Source: Aphanothece sp. CMT-3BRIN-NPC111 (GTDB lineage: Bacteria; Cyanobacteriota; Cyanobacteriia; Cyanobacteriales; JAHHGU01). From it: 64,000 nucleotides of DNA. Within the stretch, counting starts at the first letter, position 1. The number at the start of each line of letters is the position of its first letter. Positions 28,145 through 38,648 of this stretch are shown piece by piece. The DNA lies in contig JAHHGU010000007.1 of assembly GCA_019359765.1 (NCBI GenBank), positions 82,178 to 146,177 on the forward strand, written 5' to 3'. A model generated the notes under the pieces. That model did no database searches, was not told the origin of the DNA, and saw only the letters and a list, made by a program, of their open reading frames with translations. Both the position numbers and the translations under genes were made by a program.

Positions 28145-28573
28145 TTTCCTCAGTTAATTTATCCGATTGCCAGTAATTTCAGTATATTTACGGTTAAAAA
28201 TAGCCGTGAAAATTTTAATAATTGTTTTGCACGATACTTAATTAACATCAAACTGAACCTTTAGAAATATTTCTGTCAATTGAAAGCTGAGAAAGGAAAT
28301 ACGGGGTAAATCAAAAGTAATTAACCACCTCAGTCGTTTATTCACCCAACAAGCTAGATACCAGCTTGTTAGTTAAAAAACCTCTATATCATTTTAGCGT
28401 ACCGTAAAGAATCAAGCGCCATACTTTGGTATTTATTAAATTAACAGACAGATGTATAAGTTAACGTATAACTTAACGTATAACTTAGCTATATCTGCTA
28501 GAAGCGCCAGGCTGTCTTGATAGGGCGGCGTAAAAAGTACATCACGGGAGTATTGAGTTATATAATTTTTCTG
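28145..28573. other. Gene-less stretch
   Basis: 429 bp of AT-rich DNA. AACAAGCTAGATACCAGCTTGTTAG (28347-28372, arms AACAAGCT and AGCTTGTT) forms a hairpin, and GTATAACTTAACGTATAACTTA is a short direct repeat near 28455-28485. No gene seen. Confidence 0.55.
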
Positions 28574-30784
28574 TTAAAAAAATTCATATCGATTTCGACC
28601 GAATTCTTTGGCGCGGTACATAGCCGCATCGGCGTTTTTAATTATGGTATCCACTGTGTCACAATCGAGGGGATACAGGCTGATACCAATACTAACGGTC
28701 ACGCAGACAGTATGTTCCTCTAGCACAAAAGCCTGAGAAAGTGAGGCGAGAATCTTTTCGGCAACTCTGGCAGCATCTTCCATTTTAGGAATTGCGGGGA
28801 GAATTACCGTAAACTCATCGCCACCCAGTCGCGAGACAATATCGCTGCCGCGTAAACACCCCTTTAGTCGCTGGGCAACTACTTTCAGCAGTTGATCGCC
28901 CATGCCATGCCCCAACGTGTCATTAACCTGCTTAAAGCCATCAAGGTCAAGAAACAGAAGCGCTACTAATTGGTTACTGCTACGGGCAGCTTCTAAACAC
29001 TGATTTAGGCATTCATAGAAATGTAGACGATTGGGTAAACCCGTGAGGGAGTCGTGATTGGCTTGATGACGTAACTGGTCTTCTGAAAGTTTTAATTCGG
29101 CGTTAGAACGCATTAACTCTGCCGCTGTCCGCTTCAGATCTTCTTCGATGCGTTTGCGTTCTGTGATATCTCGGATGACCCCTACTAAGAACAGATTTCC
29201 GGCAGCATCTTTGTGAAGTGACCTTTTCGTAGCAATCTGGTGTGTTTTTCCTCTGGCATCAGTAAATTCCTCTTCATTTTCCTGCTCTATGCCAGTGCGT
29301 AAAATTAGTTCATCTTGCTGCCAAAAGTTATTAGCCTCATGTTTAGGAAAAAAATCATAGTCTGACTTTTCAATTAACGTCTCCAGAGGATAGCCAATAA
29401 ATTTACAGTACGCCTGATTCAAGATCAGCCATTGGTGTTTTTGGTTTTTGACAAAAATTGGGTCAGCAATGGTATTTATCACCTTTTGCAAAAACTCTTT
29501 GGAGCGTTGTAACTCCTCCTCCAAGTGAGCCAGATAACTGGTGATGGCAATAGCAGATCCTACCAGCGCTAGCAAGGGAGGAACAAGCGGTATCCAGTAA
29601 CCAAAGATGAAGGCGAGGTAGGAAGTGCCGAGAAGACCAGCCCCAGCTAGGAGGAGAATAAGAGCCAACTTGGACGGCGATCGCCATCGCCAACTAATGC
29701 TGGCACCAAGCCAAGACCAGACCACAATCCATATGCCTTCGACTGGATCGGGCCAGACGTTGATTAAGGGGCGTCCGTCTAGTGCTGCACTAACGATCTG
29801 ACTGGTAAAGTTGGCGTGTAACTCTACACCATAAAACGGCTTTGCAGCATCGATCAAGCCGCCGCTGTAAGGAGTGTAAAAAAGATCCCCACTACTACTG
29901 GCCTTTGAACCAATCACGACAATGCGATCGCGCATCACATCAGGGGACACCTTGTCTGCTAGCACGTCTGACATTAACACACTGCGAAAATTAGCTGGAT
30001 CGCGAAGGTTGGCTAAAACCTGGTATCCTCCAGCATCAGCCCTGACGTAGGCACCATCATTTGCTTGAAATTCTCTAAATACACCCTGACCCAACTGCAA
30101 ATACTTAGGATTCACCTGCGCCGGTTGGGGGGTAATACCTTCTGCCTTTAGATAAACCAAAGCCAGCTTGAGAGCAAAACTTTTCTGTGCTTTGCCATCT
30201 ACAGGCCAATATAGTAGGCTACGACGCACCTTGCCATCTGCATCTACCAACAAGTTATTGAACCCAACCTGCTTGTTTTGGCTTAAAAAAGGAGGGGGTG
30301 AAACCCCTGAGTTTGTTTCATCTTTAAATCTCTCGATCCCCACTAAGTTGGGCATACTTGCAAAAGTCTTTACTAATTCTGCATTACCTGGCTCTTGGGG
30401 CAGATCGCGATAAATATCCAAACCAATAGCGCGAGGTTGGAAAGCATTTATTTTCTTGAGCAGCTGAGCCATAACAGCATCAGTAATGGGCCATCTCTTT
30501 AGCTGCTTGATGTTTGCCTCATTAATCTCGACAATGACGACCCGCTTATCAACTTGCTCTGGGGGACGTAGGCGAAACAATTGATCTAAGACTGTTAACT
30601 CCGACGACTGCATTAGCCCTGTAAGGCGGAGGATAATGATACAAGCGGCGACGGCGGAAGAAGTAATCACTACTCGGCGCTCAAGCCTTGTCCATTGCTT
30701 CAGCTTTGCCCATCTATTACTTTTCAGCATTTGCCTGACGGCACGATTATTCAAAATTTCTCTATATACGCGATCGCGCTCCAC
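28574..30784 (-). CDS. CHASE2-PAS-GGDEF diguanylate cyclase
   Basis: The protein has 736 residues. An N-terminal membrane helix (about 38-57) is followed by an extracytoplasmic CHASE2 sensor (about 60-345), three further helices (about 350-425), a PAS domain (about 430-545, ending RDITERKR), a short coiled coil, and a GGDEF domain (about 570-735). The active-site motif GGDEF is intact and an RxxD inhibitory site (RGSD) stands five residues before it, so it should make c-di-GMP and be product-inhibited. There is no EAL domain. The CHASE2 ligand is unknown. Confidence 0.94.
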   Translation of the reverse strand: MERDRVYREILNNRAVRQMLKSNRWAKLKQWTRLERRVVITSSAVAACIIILRLTGLMQSSELTVLDQLFRLRPPEQVDKRVVIVEINEANIKQLKRWPITDAVMAQLLKKINAFQPRAIGLDIYRDLPQEPGNAELVKTFASMPNLVGIERFKDETNSGVSPPPFLSQNKQVGFNNLLVDADGKVRRSLLYWPVDGKAQKSFALKLALVYLKAEGITPQPAQVNPKYLQLGQGVFREFQANDGAYVRADAGGYQVLANLRDPANFRSVLMSDVLADKVSPDVMRDRIVVIGSKASSSGDLFYTPYSGGLIDAAKPFYGVELHANFTSQIVSAALDGRPLINVWPDPVEGIWIVVWSWLGASISWRWRSPSKLALILLLAGAGLLGTSYLAFIFGYWIPLVPPLLALVGSAIAITSYLAHLEEELQRSKEFLQKVINTIADPIFVKNQKHQWLILNQAYCKFIGYPLETLIEKSDYDFFPKHEANNFWQQDELILRTGIEQENEEEFTDARGKTHQIATKRSLHKDAAGNLFLVGVIRDITERKRIEEDLKRTAAELMRSNAELKLSEDQLRHQANHDSLTGLPNRLHFYECLNQCLEAARSSNQLVALLFLDLDGFKQVNDTLGHGMGDQLLKVVAQRLKGCLRGSDIVSRLGGDEFTVILPAIPKMEDAARVAEKILASLSQAFVLEEHTVCVTVSIGISLYPLDCDTVDTIIKNADAAMYRAKEFGRNRYEFF

Positions 30785-31432
30785 GTGTCTTTACTCCTTC
30801 GCCAGATTATCTATAGCTTATTTTTCCCAGCCTCAGTATACCCAGCCCTCTAAATATTCTTTTAACTGGAAAGGAATAAGTAGGTGTGTGTAATTAAACA
30901 TATGTTGGGATTCTTAGTACTTATTAGTTAGTAATATTTATCGTTAAATTGTGAAACTTTGGCTTTATGGACAAGGGATAGAAAAGGCTTTTTTTGCCAA
31001 ATAATTTAGGATTGCTATAGCAATTTTATTTGACTTTTGAGAATATTTTGTATTAGTGAACCGCAAAGACCCAAAGAGCGCTAAGGAAGAAAAAAAGGGA
31101 CAATCACAGGAATCAGTTAGGACTGCTGTATAGCTATTAAACGAACATAACTTGTATCCGTGCCCAAGACCTAAAATCCCTTCCGGACTCTGTTTGGGGG
31201 ACGCGGCCGTCCCCCAATGGGGGGCTTGGGGGGCTTGGGGGGCAGACCCCCCAAATCCAGGTTTTGAACAAATACCAGTTCACAAATGATTTAGGATTGC
31301 TGTATTTGCTCAATTTAACAGCAAAAACAGCAATAAGGCTTGCAGATAACATTGTCAGCTTCAGCAATTGGGCGATCGCTGTGCCGCTGTTATTAGGCAG
31401 GCAATCGCACTACTAAATTCTTTTCCCCCAAG
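30785..31432. other. Gene-less stretch with several repeats
   Basis: It holds two copies of AAATRATTTAGGATTGCT (30998-31020 and 31281-31304), a third weaker one near 31112, the dispersed GAACCGCAAAGAC repeat (31057-31093) and a very GC-rich block at 31190-31255. In that block TTGGGGGACG and its complement form a 10-bp stem with a 4-base loop, followed by three GGGGGGCTT units. No plausible gene is present; it looks like decayed mobile DNA. Confidence 0.55.
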
Positions 31433-32419
31433 CTAACGCCCTGGAAACGAGTACTTGAAGTTGCGCGGACCTTTATAACCGGATAAATCGGCCAGTTCCT
31501 CCAGGGTTTTTACGCCTGACTCAACTTTTTTACCGTTAATTTCCCAAGTGGGGAAACCTTTAATATCAGCCTTAGCGCAAACGTCTGACTGCGCGTTTTT
31601 GCCATCGGGAGCACACTCAATATAGTTGATTTCACTGAATGCCTGTTTACCGAACAGCTGCTTCTGCTCGTGGCAGTGAGGGCACCACCAAGCACCGTAC
31701 ATTGTCGCTCCCGCTTGTTTCAGATGACCTGCTAGAGCAATTTCTGCAGGACCAGAGGGGAGGGTAATCTGCCAACCTGCTCCCGGCGCGGGCGAACCAA
31801 CAGGCTCTATGCTTGCAGAGCTATTTTCTTGTCCAGGGGTTGAGCCTATCGGTGCGTTGGGATCATTAGTACTGGCATAGACACCCAGGGTGCCAATCAG
31901 TGCTACCATCCCCACGACAATAGCGGTAAAGAATAGTTGACCGGCATCCTCCCAGGTGCGACCTATTAATGTCAGGACAAATAGGCTTACTGAGAACAAA
32001 GCAGAGGCAAGGCAGTAGATACACAGTGCCTTGATCTTAAATGCCAGCAGATACATCAGGTAGCCGCTGAAAACCGTCATGGCCGTTGCACCCGCAAACA
32101 ACAGCAGCCAAGTCCAATTTTCTAGCTTGGAGCGGAGGTCTTTTTTGTCATCTGACTTCACCGCCAGAGGAGCCAAGGCAAACACCGCCATGCTGATATA
32201 AGCCACACAGCCTAGCAAAGTTAGGGGTATACCAAAAACTTCGGCATAGGGACTCGATAGCACTTTTTCACAGCCGTCGGTAGGGCAGGCGGCAGTGTTG
32301 CCGCTGAGTTTAACTACAGTCAGATAGGCAGTTACCAAGGCACCCAAGAGTGCGATCGCGCCTATTAGCACACGAGACCAGCGATGAATCCAGGGAGTAG
32401 AACGTCGGCGGCTCCTCAT
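31433..32419 (-). CDS. VKOR-thioredoxin fusion (disulfide bond formation)
   Basis: The protein has 328 residues. A four-to-five-helix VKOR domain carries the loop Cys pair (AACPTDGCEKV), the active CxxC (LCIYCLAS) and a Ser/Cys-rich helix. A linker at about 195-230 leads to a lumenal thioredoxin-like domain with WCPHCHEQ. Such fusions oxidise thiols in the thylakoid lumen or periplasm and pass electrons to quinone (known from cyanobacterial and plant LTO1). All four redox Cys pairs needed are present. Confidence 0.93.
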   Translation of the reverse strand: MRSRRRSTPWIHRWSRVLIGAIALLGALVTAYLTVVKLSGNTAACPTDGCEKVLSSPYAEVFGIPLTLLGCVAYISMAVFALAPLAVKSDDKKDLRSKLENWTWLLLFAGATAMTVFSGYLMYLLAFKIKALCIYCLASALFSVSLFVLTLIGRTWEDAGQLFFTAIVVGMVALIGTLGVYASTNDPNAPIGSTPGQENSSASIEPVGSPAPGAGWQITLPSGPAEIALAGHLKQAGATMYGAWWCPHCHEQKQLFGKQAFSEINYIECAPDGKNAQSDVCAKADIKGFPTWEINGKKVESGVKTLEELADLSGYKGPRNFKYSFPGR

Positions 32420-32507
32420 AAGACCTAACCTCTAGGAATTTTAGATTTTGGATTTTAGATTTGGGATTATTGGTTCGTTCGTCTATTCGTCTAATTGAAG
32501 TTAGAAG

Positions 32508-33356
32508 TTAAGAGTGGAGTTTTACTGAAGAAACTGGTTTTAGTTCTGTTCTCGCGCTCAAGCTCCGTCTGGTGGCTTCTACAAATTGGCTGACGCGAAT
32601 CGGGTCAATAGGTTGCTCAATGCGCCCGTGCCGCTTCAGGGAACTCGATACAATTACGCCATCTGCTGCCTGCATCAGAGTAGAAATATTTTCCCAGCTG
32701 GCTCCACTGCCAATAAAAACAGGGGTGCCATTAGCAGCGGCAGATGCCAGTTCTAGATCTTCTAAGCTCGGAGGGCTGCCGGTAGCCCAGCCAGACAAAA
32801 TTACGCCATCTGCCAGACCGCGTTCAATAGTCTCTTGCACCGCTGTAGTGAGATTAGGGGAACCTAAGGGACGCGCATGCTTTACCAATACGTCTGCCAG
32901 AATTTTGACATCACTGCCCAGTTCTCGCCGATAGCGCAGCAGTTGATGTGCCTCTCCCTCAATCAGTCCTTGGTCTGTTGCCATCACCCCGGTGAGGACG
33001 TTGACGCGGATAAATTGGGCGTTAACACAGGTGGCGATCGCCATTCCACTTTGGGGGTCATTGCGTAGCACATTAATTCCCACCGGCAACGTCACCAAGT
33101 TCATCAGCCGCTGGACAATCAAAGTCATGGCACTAACCACAGCTGGGTCTACCTGAGCTTTAGTAAAAGGCGCGTCAAAAAAATTTTCCACAATGATGCC
33201 ATCAACACCCCCAGAGGCAAGCGCCGTTGCCTCCTGTTCCGCCCGGTCTATCACCGCTTTCAGACTACCCCCCCAACGAGCAGAGGTAGGCAGTGGCAGT
33301 AGATGAACAACGCCAATAATAGGATTCGGTGTCTTGAAGATTTGATTTAAGTTCAC
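32508..33356 (-). CDS. btpA: BtpA family protein (photosystem I biogenesis)
   Basis: The 282-residue reading begins at the GTG at 33356 (MNLNQIFKTPNPIIGVVHL), with AGGT 8 bases before it; a GTG at 33374 would add six unmatched residues. It is a TIM-barrel protein with VVHLLPLPTS and PVGINVLRNDP. In Synechocystis, BtpA is needed to stabilise the photosystem I core, and it is peripheral to the thylakoid. Its biochemical activity is not known. Confidence 0.92.
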   Translation of the reverse strand: MNLNQIFKTPNPIIGVVHLLPLPTSARWGGSLKAVIDRAEQEATALASGGVDGIIVENFFDAPFTKAQVDPAVVSAMTLIVQRLMNLVTLPVGINVLRNDPQSGMAIATCVNAQFIRVNVLTGVMATDQGLIEGEAHQLLRYRRELGSDVKILADVLVKHARPLGSPNLTTAVQETIERGLADGVILSGWATGSPPSLEDLELASAAANGTPVFIGSGASWENISTLMQAADGVIVSSSLKRHGRIEQPIDPIRVSQFVEATRRSLSARTELKPVSSVKLHS

Positions 33357-33600
33357 TTGTCTACCTGAAAACACCGCTCAACTCTTTCTCCGATTGGAAG
33401 GACGAGCATTAGTTGGCTTTCTTTGTTAGATTATATCCACAGCAGCGCTTTCATCTTCGTTACGCCCCACAGATGCTCTGCCACTTCTGCCCAGAGGGGG
33501 AAAAAGATTAACTCACAACGATACATTAAGAAAATTTAATATACAATAAATATTAGAGCGGGTTTTGTAACAGGGAGCAAGAAGCTCCGGACTGACTTGT

Positions 33601-33655
33601 GTGGGTTAACAAACCCTCAATGAGGTATAGTTTGTAACCGAGCGCGTTAACCCAC
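33601..33655. repeat. Nested inverted repeat upstream of rimO
   Basis: GTGGGTTAAC (33601-33610) and its exact complement (33646-33655) enclose ACAAAC/GTTTGT and CCTC/GAGG arms, so 55 bases can fold into one extended hairpin. It lies 28 bases before rimO and could be a MITE relic or a regulatory hairpin. Confidence 0.6.
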
Positions 33656-33682
33656 TCACTTTAGCCACTTACCTGTAACTGC

Positions 33683-35002
33683 ATGGGCAAAAAGCCAATA
33701 ATTGCCATTTCTCATTTAGGCTGCGAGAAAAACCGCATCGACACTGAACATATGCTGGGCCTGCTGGTTCAGTCAGGCTATCAGGTTGATTCTAATGAAG
33801 AATTAGCAGACTACGTTATTGTAAACACCTGTAGTTTTATTGAAGCTGCACGACAAGAGTCAGTCCGCACCTTAGTCGAACTAGCAGAAGCCAATAAGAA
33901 AATTGTTATAGCTGGTTGTATGGCTCAGCACTTCCAGGAACAACTTCTGGAAGAGTTGCCAGAGGCAGTAGCCCTAGTGGGCACGGGCGACTATAACAAA
34001 ATCGTTGACGTCATTGAACGAGTAGAAGTCGGCGAGCGGGTCAAACAGGTTTCAGCCGAACCAAACTATATAGCTGACGAGACAACGCCGCGCTACCGCA
34101 CGACATCTGAGGGTGTAGCTTACCTGCGGGTGGCAGAAGGGTGTGATTACCGTTGTGCCTTCTGTATAATTCCTCATCTGCGAGGCAATCAGCGATCGCG
34201 CACGATTGAATCTTTAGTTGCTGAAGCCGAGCAACTTGCTGCTGAAGGCGTCCAGGAGTTAATATTAATATCCCAAATAACTACCAACTACGGTGTAGAC
34301 ATTTACGGTGAACCGAAGTTGGCAGAACTTTTGCGGGCGCTCGGCAAAGTGGATATTCCCTGGATTCGCATACACTATGCTTATCCCACTGGTCTGACCC
34401 CCAAAGTGGTTGAAGCGATCGCGCAAACTCCCAACGTTCTGCCTTATTTGGATTTGCCACTACAGCACTCCCATCCGGAAATTCTCCGCGCCATGAACCG
34501 ACCTTGGCAAGGGCGGGTAAATGACCAGATTATGGAGAAGATTAAAACAGCACTGCCTGATGCCGTTTTGAGAACCACCCTGATAGTTGGGTTCCCTGGC
34601 GAAACGGATGAACATTTTGAACATTTGCTACAGTTCATCCAGCGCCATGAATTAGATCATGTGGGTGTCTTTACCTTTTCAGCAGAGGAAGGAACCGCCG
34701 CTTACAACCTCCCCAATCATCTGCCCCAAGATGTTATGGAGGCACGTCGGGACGCTTTAATGGAACTTCAGCAGCCTATTTCCCTGAAGAAAAATCAAGC
34801 TGAGGTGGGTAAGGTAGTGGACGTTCTAATTGAGCAAGAACATCCGCAAACGGGAGAATTAGTAGGCCGGTCGGCTCGATTTGCCCCAGAGGTGGATGGA
34901 CTGGTTTACGTCCAAGGCAACGCCCGGTTGGGTTCAATCGTGCCAGTGGCAATTAAAGATGCGGACATTTATGACTTGTATGGTGAGGTGGCACTAGCGT
35001 GA
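33683..35002 (+). CDS. rimO: Ribosomal protein S12 methylthiotransferase RimO
   Basis: The protein has 439 residues. The N-terminal UPF0004 domain binds an auxiliary cluster through Cys in [14 protein letters not shown] and AGCMAQH. The radical SAM motif is [17 protein letters not shown], followed by the barrel with [11 protein letters not shown] and a C-terminal TRAM domain (about 375-436). RimO adds a methylthio group to Asp of ribosomal protein S12. The HLGCEKNR form distinguishes it from MiaB. Confidence 0.96.
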   Translation: MGKKPIIAISHLGCEKNRIDTEHMLGLLVQSGYQVDSNEELADYVIVNTCSFIEAARQESVRTLVELAEANKKIVIAGCMAQHFQEQLLEELPEAVALVGTGDYNKIVDVIERVEVGERVKQVSAEPNYIADETTPRYRTTSEGVAYLRVAEGCDYRCAFCIIPHLRGNQRSRTIESLVAEAEQLAAEGVQELILISQITTNYGVDIYGEPKLAELLRALGKVDIPWIRIHYAYPTGLTPKVVEAIAQTPNVLPYLDLPLQHSHPEILRAMNRPWQGRVNDQIMEKIKTALPDAVLRTTLIVGFPGETDEHFEHLLQFIQRHELDHVGVFTFSAEEGTAAYNLPNHLPQDVMEARRDALMELQQPISLKKNQAEVGKVVDVLIEQEHPQTGELVGRSARFAPEVDGLVYVQGNARLGSIVPVAIKDADIYDLYGEVALA

Positions 35003-35243
35003 CTACTGTCTATAACCCTTATACCTGTCTGTCCGGTATTTAGGACTTGATCCAAAGGTAAAGAAGTGTTAAGTATTGAAGAATGAGTTGTAGTCTTTCT
35101 ACTCAAATAAAGGCAAAGCCTTCAAAATTCCTATCTGGAATAGATATAGATATTTGGGTGAGAATGCTTTACCCCTACAAACTTAAAACTTCTAGCCTCG
35201 AGATTTTTCACAACAACAATCAACTAACAAGTAACAACGACTT

Positions 35244-36641
35244 ATGACCCTTTCCTTCACAAGCCTGGGCCTTTCTGAAGCTATAGCAAGCCAACTAGAA
35301 AAACTAGGCTTTACAACGCCCACAACAATTCAATCACAAGCAATTCCCCAACTGCTGGGGGGGCGCGACGTGGTGGGTCAATCTCAAACGGGCACGGGCA
35401 AAACAGCGGCTTTTTCGCTGCCAATTTTAGAGCGGATTGATTTCAAAAAGCCGGTAGTACAAGCTTTAATTCTGACGCCAACGCGGGAATTAGCTATGCA
35501 GGTGACTCAAGCGATTCGCGACTTATCCGGCGATCGGCGCTTGGGCATTCTGACGGTCTACGGTGGCCAATCAATCGATATGCAAATCCGCCGTCTCCAA
35601 GCAGGTGTTCCCATTGTGGTAGGCACGCCGGGACGGGTGATTGACTTGCTCAACCGAGGTAATCTGAAACTGGATCAGGTCAACTGGCTGGTACTGGATG
35701 AAGCAGATGAAATGCTGAGCATGGGCTTCATTGACGATGTGGAAAAAATCCTCAAGCAGGTACCAGTTGAGCGCCAGACAGCGTTTTTCTCTGCGACCAT
35801 GCCCCCGGTTATTCGGTCATTGGTGAATAAGTTCTTGCGATCGCCTGTCACAGTTACAGTCGATCAGCCAAAAGCTGCACCAGCAATGATTAATCAGCAG
35901 GTATATTTTGTGCCTCGTGGCTGGACAAAAGCCAAAGCTTTGCAGCCGATATTAGAACTGGAAGACCCAGAATCAGCCTTAATATTTGTGCGGACGCGCA
36001 AGGCGGCAGCTGAACTGACAAACCAACTGCAAGGCGCTGGTCACAGTGTTGATGAATACCACGGTGACTTAACTCAAATCCAGCGGGAGCGGCTATTGAT
36101 GCGGTTCCGCCAAAGCAAGGTGCGTTGGGTGGTGGCTACCGATATTGCTGCACGGGGTTTAGATGTGGATTATCTCACCCACGTCATCAACTACGACCTG
36201 CCTGATAGTGTGGAAAATTACATTCACAGGATTGGTCGTACCGGCCGCGCTGGAAATACAGGAACGGCAATTTCTCTAATCCAGCCAATGGAACGGCGTA
36301 AGTTGCAGTTAATTGAGCGCCGAGTCCGCCAAACTCTGAAAGTTTGTCCGATTCCTACACGGGCACAGATTGAGGGACGGTATCTGCAAAAACTGCAAGC
36401 TAAGGTACGGGAAGCATTAACTGGGGAGCGCATGGCTTCATTCCTGCCCATTGTTGCTCAACTAGGTGAGGAATACGACGCACATGCGATCGCCGCTGCT
36501 GCCTTACAAATGGTCTACGACCAAACCCGTCCGGCTTGGTTAGACTCAGCAGAACCAGATATGCCCGGACAAGACCGCCCATCTCCTCCTAAACCTCGGC
36601 TCAACCGGCAGTCCAAAACTGAAGTTATGCCGAACAGATAG
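35244..36641 (+). CDS. DEAD-box RNA helicase (CsdA/CrhR-like)
   Basis: The protein has 465 residues. All motifs are present: Q motif, SQTGTGKT, PTRELA, TPGRVIDL, DEAD, SAT, ATDIAARGLD and HRIGRTGRAG. A C-terminal extension (about 365-465) is rich in Pro, Arg and Gln. It resembles cold-shock helicases (CsdA; CrhR in Synechocystis). The 240 bases upstream have no gene and may be a long leader, as is usual for cold-regulated helicases, but I could not identify a specific element in them. Confidence 0.93.
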   Translation: MTLSFTSLGLSEAIASQLEKLGFTTPTTIQSQAIPQLLGGRDVVGQSQTGTGKTAAFSLPILERIDFKKPVVQALILTPTRELAMQVTQAIRDLSGDRRLGILTVYGGQSIDMQIRRLQAGVPIVVGTPGRVIDLLNRGNLKLDQVNWLVLDEADEMLSMGFIDDVEKILKQVPVERQTAFFSATMPPVIRSLVNKFLRSPVTVTVDQPKAAPAMINQQVYFVPRGWTKAKALQPILELEDPESALIFVRTRKAAAELTNQLQGAGHSVDEYHGDLTQIQRERLLMRFRQSKVRWVVATDIAARGLDVDYLTHVINYDLPDSVENYIHRIGRTGRAGNTGTAISLIQPMERRKLQLIERRVRQTLKVCPIPTRAQIEGRYLQKLQAKVREALTGERMASFLPIVAQLGEEYDAHAIAAAALQMVYDQTRPAWLDSAEPDMPGQDRPSPPKPRLNRQSKTEVMPNR

Positions 36642-36720
36642 GACTAAAAGCAACACTTAGGCATATAAAAGGCAAACATCTTCCTTTTGTATGCCTGTCT
36701 GATTACCGCTTCGCTCCAGT

Positions 36721-36800
36721 TATGAGTTATGAGTTATGAGTTATGAATTGAAGAAATTAATTCTTTTTAATTCAAAACTCATAACTTAAAACTCAAAACT
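36721..36800. repeat. GAGTTAT short tandem repeat and its inverse
   Basis: Three copies of GAGTTAT(GA) face TTCAAAACTCATAACTTA, giving a long imperfect hairpin between the helicase and thrC. Same family as 4424-4490 and 39129-39188. Confidence 0.65.
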
Positions 36801-36843
36801 TTTAAAAGCGAAAATAATATTTTCTATGTAAATAACGAACCCC

Positions 36844-37956
36844 GTGGCTTCAACTCTGTCAGCTACTAATTCCCCTGCCTCTAAAGACACCCCTAAACTT
36901 ACTAACTGGCCTGGTTTAATAGAGACTTATCGGCGTTATTTGCCGGTAACATCCTCGACGCCAGTGGTGACGTTGCTGGAGGGCAACACCCCCCTGCTCC
37001 CAGTTCCCTCAATTGCCCAGCAGGTGGGTAGAGGGGTGCGGGTATTTGTGAAGTATGACGGTCTTAACCCCACCGGAAGCTTTAAAGACCGGGGGATGAC
37101 GATGGCGATTTCTAAAGCCAAGGAAGCTGGTGCTAAAGCGGTGATCTGTGCCAGTACGGGCAACACCTCAGCCGCAGCAGCGGCTTATGCCCGACGCGGG
37201 GGAATGCGGGCGTTTGTCCTGATTCCAGAGGGCTATGTGGCGCTGGGTAAATTGGCGCAGGCGTTGCTATACGGGGCAGAAGTTATCGCTATTAAGGGAA
37301 ATTTTGACCAAGCGTTGGAAATTGTGCGGGAGATGGCGTTAAGCTACCCTGTGACGCTGGTCAACTCGGTGAATCCCTATCGGCTGGAAGGGCAGAAAAC
37401 CTCAGCCTTTGAGATTGTGGACGTTTTGGGGGATGCCCCAGATTGGCTATGCATTCCTGTGGGCAATGCCGGAAATATCACAGCATACTGGATGGGTTTT
37501 TGTCAATACCATCAGGAGGGAAGATGCGAGCGGTTGCCGCGAATGATGGGATTTCAGGCCGCTGGTGCTGCACCTCTAGTTACAGGTAAGGTGGTGGCAA
37601 ATCCAGAAACGCTGGCGACGGCAATTCGTATTGGCAACCCAGCGAACTGGGAGCGTGCGATCGCAGTTCAACAAGCAAGCCAAGGGCAATTTACAGATAT
37701 CACAGACGCGGAAATACTGGAAGCTTATCGCCTGCTAGCATCTGGTGAAGGTATTTTCTGCGAACCCGCCAGCGCCGCCTCTGTAGCTGGTCTACTGAAG
37801 GTCAAAGACCAAGTGCCTAATGGGGCGACGGTGGTATGTGTCCTCACCGGGAATGGTCTTAAAGACCCGGATACGGCGATTACACACTGCAATAACCCCT
37901 TTAAGCAGGGAATTGAGCCGAAACTTGAGGCGGTGGCTCAGGTGATGGGATTTTAA
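36844..37956 (+). CDS. thrC: Threonine synthase
   Basis: The protein has 370 residues from a GTG start at 36844. The PLP lysine is K81 in [11 protein letters not shown], with [11 protein letters not shown] and [14 protein letters not shown] further on. It converts O-phosphohomoserine to threonine. No other thr gene is adjacent. A 112-bp inverted-repeat element follows the stop. Confidence 0.95.
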   Translation: MASTLSATNSPASKDTPKLTNWPGLIETYRRYLPVTSSTPVVTLLEGNTPLLPVPSIAQQVGRGVRVFVKYDGLNPTGSFKDRGMTMAISKAKEAGAKAVICASTGNTSAAAAAYARRGGMRAFVLIPEGYVALGKLAQALLYGAEVIAIKGNFDQALEIVREMALSYPVTLVNSVNPYRLEGQKTSAFEIVDVLGDAPDWLCIPVGNAGNITAYWMGFCQYHQEGRCERLPRMMGFQAAGAAPLVTGKVVANPETLATAIRIGNPANWERAIAVQQASQGQFTDITDAEILEAYRLLASGEGIFCEPASAASVAGLLKVKDQVPNGATVVCVLTGNGLKDPDTAITHCNNPFKQGIEPKLEAVAQVMGF

Positions 37957-37976
37957 AACAAAAAATAAAGGTAACA

Positions 37977-38088
37977 GGACTTACGCACATAAACGGTAGA
38001 TAAGGGTTTGGTGAGGGGATAAGGGTAAGTAATACCTCTACCCTTAACTTTTAAACCCCCTGAGTCTTGAACCATTTGCGTAAGCCCT
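37977..38088. repeat. 112-bp inverted-repeat element after thrC
   Basis: The outer arms are GGACTTACGCA (37977-37987) and TGCGTAAGCCCT (38077-38088). A nested TAAGGGTA/TACCCTTA stem of the psbU/ADO type lies at about 38024-38048. It is too short for a transposase and looks like a MITE, or a terminator inside a repeat. Confidence 0.6.
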
Positions 38089-38128
38089 AGCTAAATTCCA
38101 GACAGGTTCGCCTACAAAGCCGCAATTG

Positions 38129-38635
38129 ATGAACATCCGCTGCCCAAATTCCTCAGATTACAAAGTCATAGCTGAGTTAAACAGGCTGACCTTTGAGGGG
38201 GAAAATGAGGCTCAATTGGTGGAGTACGTTCGTCATTCTGATCGCTATATTCCAGAGCTAGAGCTGGTTGCCGATCTCGACGGTACTGTAGTAGGTCACA
38301 TTTTATTTAGCTACATTGACTTGGTGGGGCAAGAACACCTACAAGTACTTGGTCTAGCACCTATAGCCGTGCTACCGGGGTTTCAAAGACGAGGAATTGG
38401 CAGCTTACTGGTGAGAATGGGTTTAAAAGCAGCAGAGGCACGGGAAGAATTGATGGTTATTGTACTGGGACATCCTCAGTTTTACTCGCGCTTTGGCTTT
38501 GAGCCTACAGTTGCTTATGGAATTGAATCACCTTTCCCGGTACCAAATGAGGTGTTCATGGTCAAACTCCTCAAGAACTATCAGGGGGCGTACAGGGGAA
38601 AGGTTGTCTATCCACCTGCTTTCAATCAGGTGTAA
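38129..38635 (+). CDS. GNAT family N-acetyltransferase
   Basis: The protein has 168 residues from the ATG at 38129 (a TTG directly before it is less likely). It shows the acetyl-CoA loop VLPGFQRRGIGSLLVRMGL and LGHPQFYSRFGFEP of the YhbS-like subgroup. The substrate is unknown. Confidence in the family is high. Confidence 0.9.
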   Translation: MNIRCPNSSDYKVIAELNRLTFEGENEAQLVEYVRHSDRYIPELELVADLDGTVVGHILFSYIDLVGQEHLQVLGLAPIAVLPGFQRRGIGSLLVRMGLKAAEAREELMVIVLGHPQFYSRFGFEPTVAYGIESPFPVPNEVFMVKLLKNYQGAYRGKVVYPPAFNQV

Positions 38636-38648
38636 CTTTATTGAAAAT

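Noticed and set aside
31137..31367. 76-codon minus-strand frame
   Set aside because: It is driven by the GC-rich repeat block (PPSPPSPP stretch) and has no support.
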